Positions 5,478 to 5,895 of a stretch of 5,895 nt of DNA are shown here, in pieces. The stretch is from Deltaproteobacteria bacterium (lineage in GTDB: Bacteria > Chloroflexota > Dehalococcoidia > Dehalococcoidales > BS750m-G39): positions 1-5,895 of the forward strand of contig JAUWGI010000057.1 of assembly GCA_030606505.1 (NCBI GenBank). Reading direction: 5' to 3'. A model generated the notes under the pieces. That model was not told where the DNA came from, searched no databases, and saw only the letters and a program-made list of their open reading frames with translations. Position 1 is the stretch's first letter. Each line of letters starts with the position of its first letter. The position numbers and the translations under genes are program-made.

Positions 5478-5895
5478 TTACTTTCCCTGCAGCTCTTTGC
5501 GGTATTTTTCGTAGGCCTGCCGGATTTGGTCGTGCTTTATGCCTAAAATCTCAGCGGCAAGGTAGGCGGCGTTCTTGGCGCCGGCGGTGCCGATGGCCAC
5601 GCTGGCAACCGGTATTCCGGCGGGCATCTGGACTATGGAGTAGAGGGCATCAACCCCTTTAAGCTCGCTGGAGGCCAGGGGCACTCCGATGACGGGCAGG
5701 GTAGTCCAGCTGGCCAGGACCCCGGGCAGGTGGGCCGCCCCTCCCGCCGCGGCGATGATTACCTCAATCCCCCGCCCCCGCGCCGCCAGTGCATACTCCC
5801 GCGCCTTTTCCGGGGTGCGGTGGGCTGATATAACATTAACCTCGTGCTCGATGCCGAGTTGGGTAAGTATCTCTATCGTTGGTTGGAGCGCCTCG
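5478..5895 (-). CDS. purE: N5-carboxyaminoimidazole ribonucleotide mutase, 5' end outside window
   Basis: Converts N5-CAIR to CAIR, the substrate of PurC, in purine synthesis; a cytosolic octamer. The frame runs open off the window edge (first whole codon at 5894), leaving 138 residues of the usual 160 or so. The N-terminal GSDSD-type phosphate-binding motif is therefore missing only because of the cut. Visible motifs: [10 protein letters not shown] (fragment residues 22-31; His25 is the expected catalytic histidine), [16 protein letters not shown] (46-61), PVIGVPL, and [20 protein letters not shown]. The pattern fits class I (bacterial, PurK-dependent) PurE. No purK lies between purE and purB; it may lie elsewhere. 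The GTG at 5684 is internal to the domain and not the start. Confidence 0.97.
   Translation of the reverse strand, partial: EALQPTIEILTQLGIEHEVNVISAHRTPEKAREYALAARGRGIEVIIAAAGGAAHLPGVLASWTTLPVIGVPLASSELKGVDALYSIVQMPAGIPVASVAIGTAGAKNAAYLAAEILGIKHDQIRQAYEKYRKELQGK

Noticed and set aside
5455..5479. + strand hairpin CCCGC/GCGGG followed by TTCTCTTTT, resembling a terminator
   Set aside because: No + strand gene ends upstream of it, since purB and purE both run on the - strand. The T-rich part is simply the complement of the purE 3' end.

Overview
The window carries two biosynthetic gene blocks that converge on each other. On the + strand, positions 1-3092 hold part of a histidine biosynthesis cluster: the C-terminal half of hisD, a complete hisC, a complete hisB, and a small gene for a predicted membrane-anchored protein with a winged-helix-like C-terminus. 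On the - strand, positions 3098-5895 hold part of a purine cluster, in transcription order purE (N-terminus cut by the window edge), purB and purC. The two blocks meet tail to tail with only 5 bases between stop codons.

The histidine block is not one uninterrupted operon. Between hisD and hisC lie 254 bases that look like a complete ribosome-mediated attenuator. It has a TTGACA / TGnTAAAGT promoter, a strong ribosome binding site, and a 27-codon leader ORF with eight consecutive tyrosine codons. It also has two mutually exclusive RNA stems and an intrinsic terminator just before hisC. The architecture is that of the classical trp/his leaders, but the sensed amino acid would be tyrosine. Some HisC enzymes also transaminate the keto-acid precursors of tyrosine and phenylalanine (as in Bacillus subtilis), so the simplest reading is that this aminotransferase is shared with aromatic amino acid synthesis and is tuned to tyrosyl-tRNA supply. 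This is the most interesting item in the window.

The purine block has the order purE-purB-purC, like the start of many bacterial pur operons without an adjacent purK between E and B. PurE and PurK/PurC/PurB catalyse successive middle steps of IMP synthesis. purB and purC overlap by one base (TAATG), which suggests translational coupling.

A roughly 60-base intergenic element occurs twice in the same orientation, after hisC and between purE and purB, with about 85% identity. Each copy has a G/C-rich hairpin and a TATAAT on the minus strand. In the second copy this TATAAT is placed to act as the -10 box of purB.

The organism is bacterial with moderately high GC. The protein style, the small gene after hisB and the short C-rich intergenic repeats are compatible with an uncultured Dehalococcoidia-type Chloroflexota. 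That is an impression from reading, not a database result, and should be treated as tentative.
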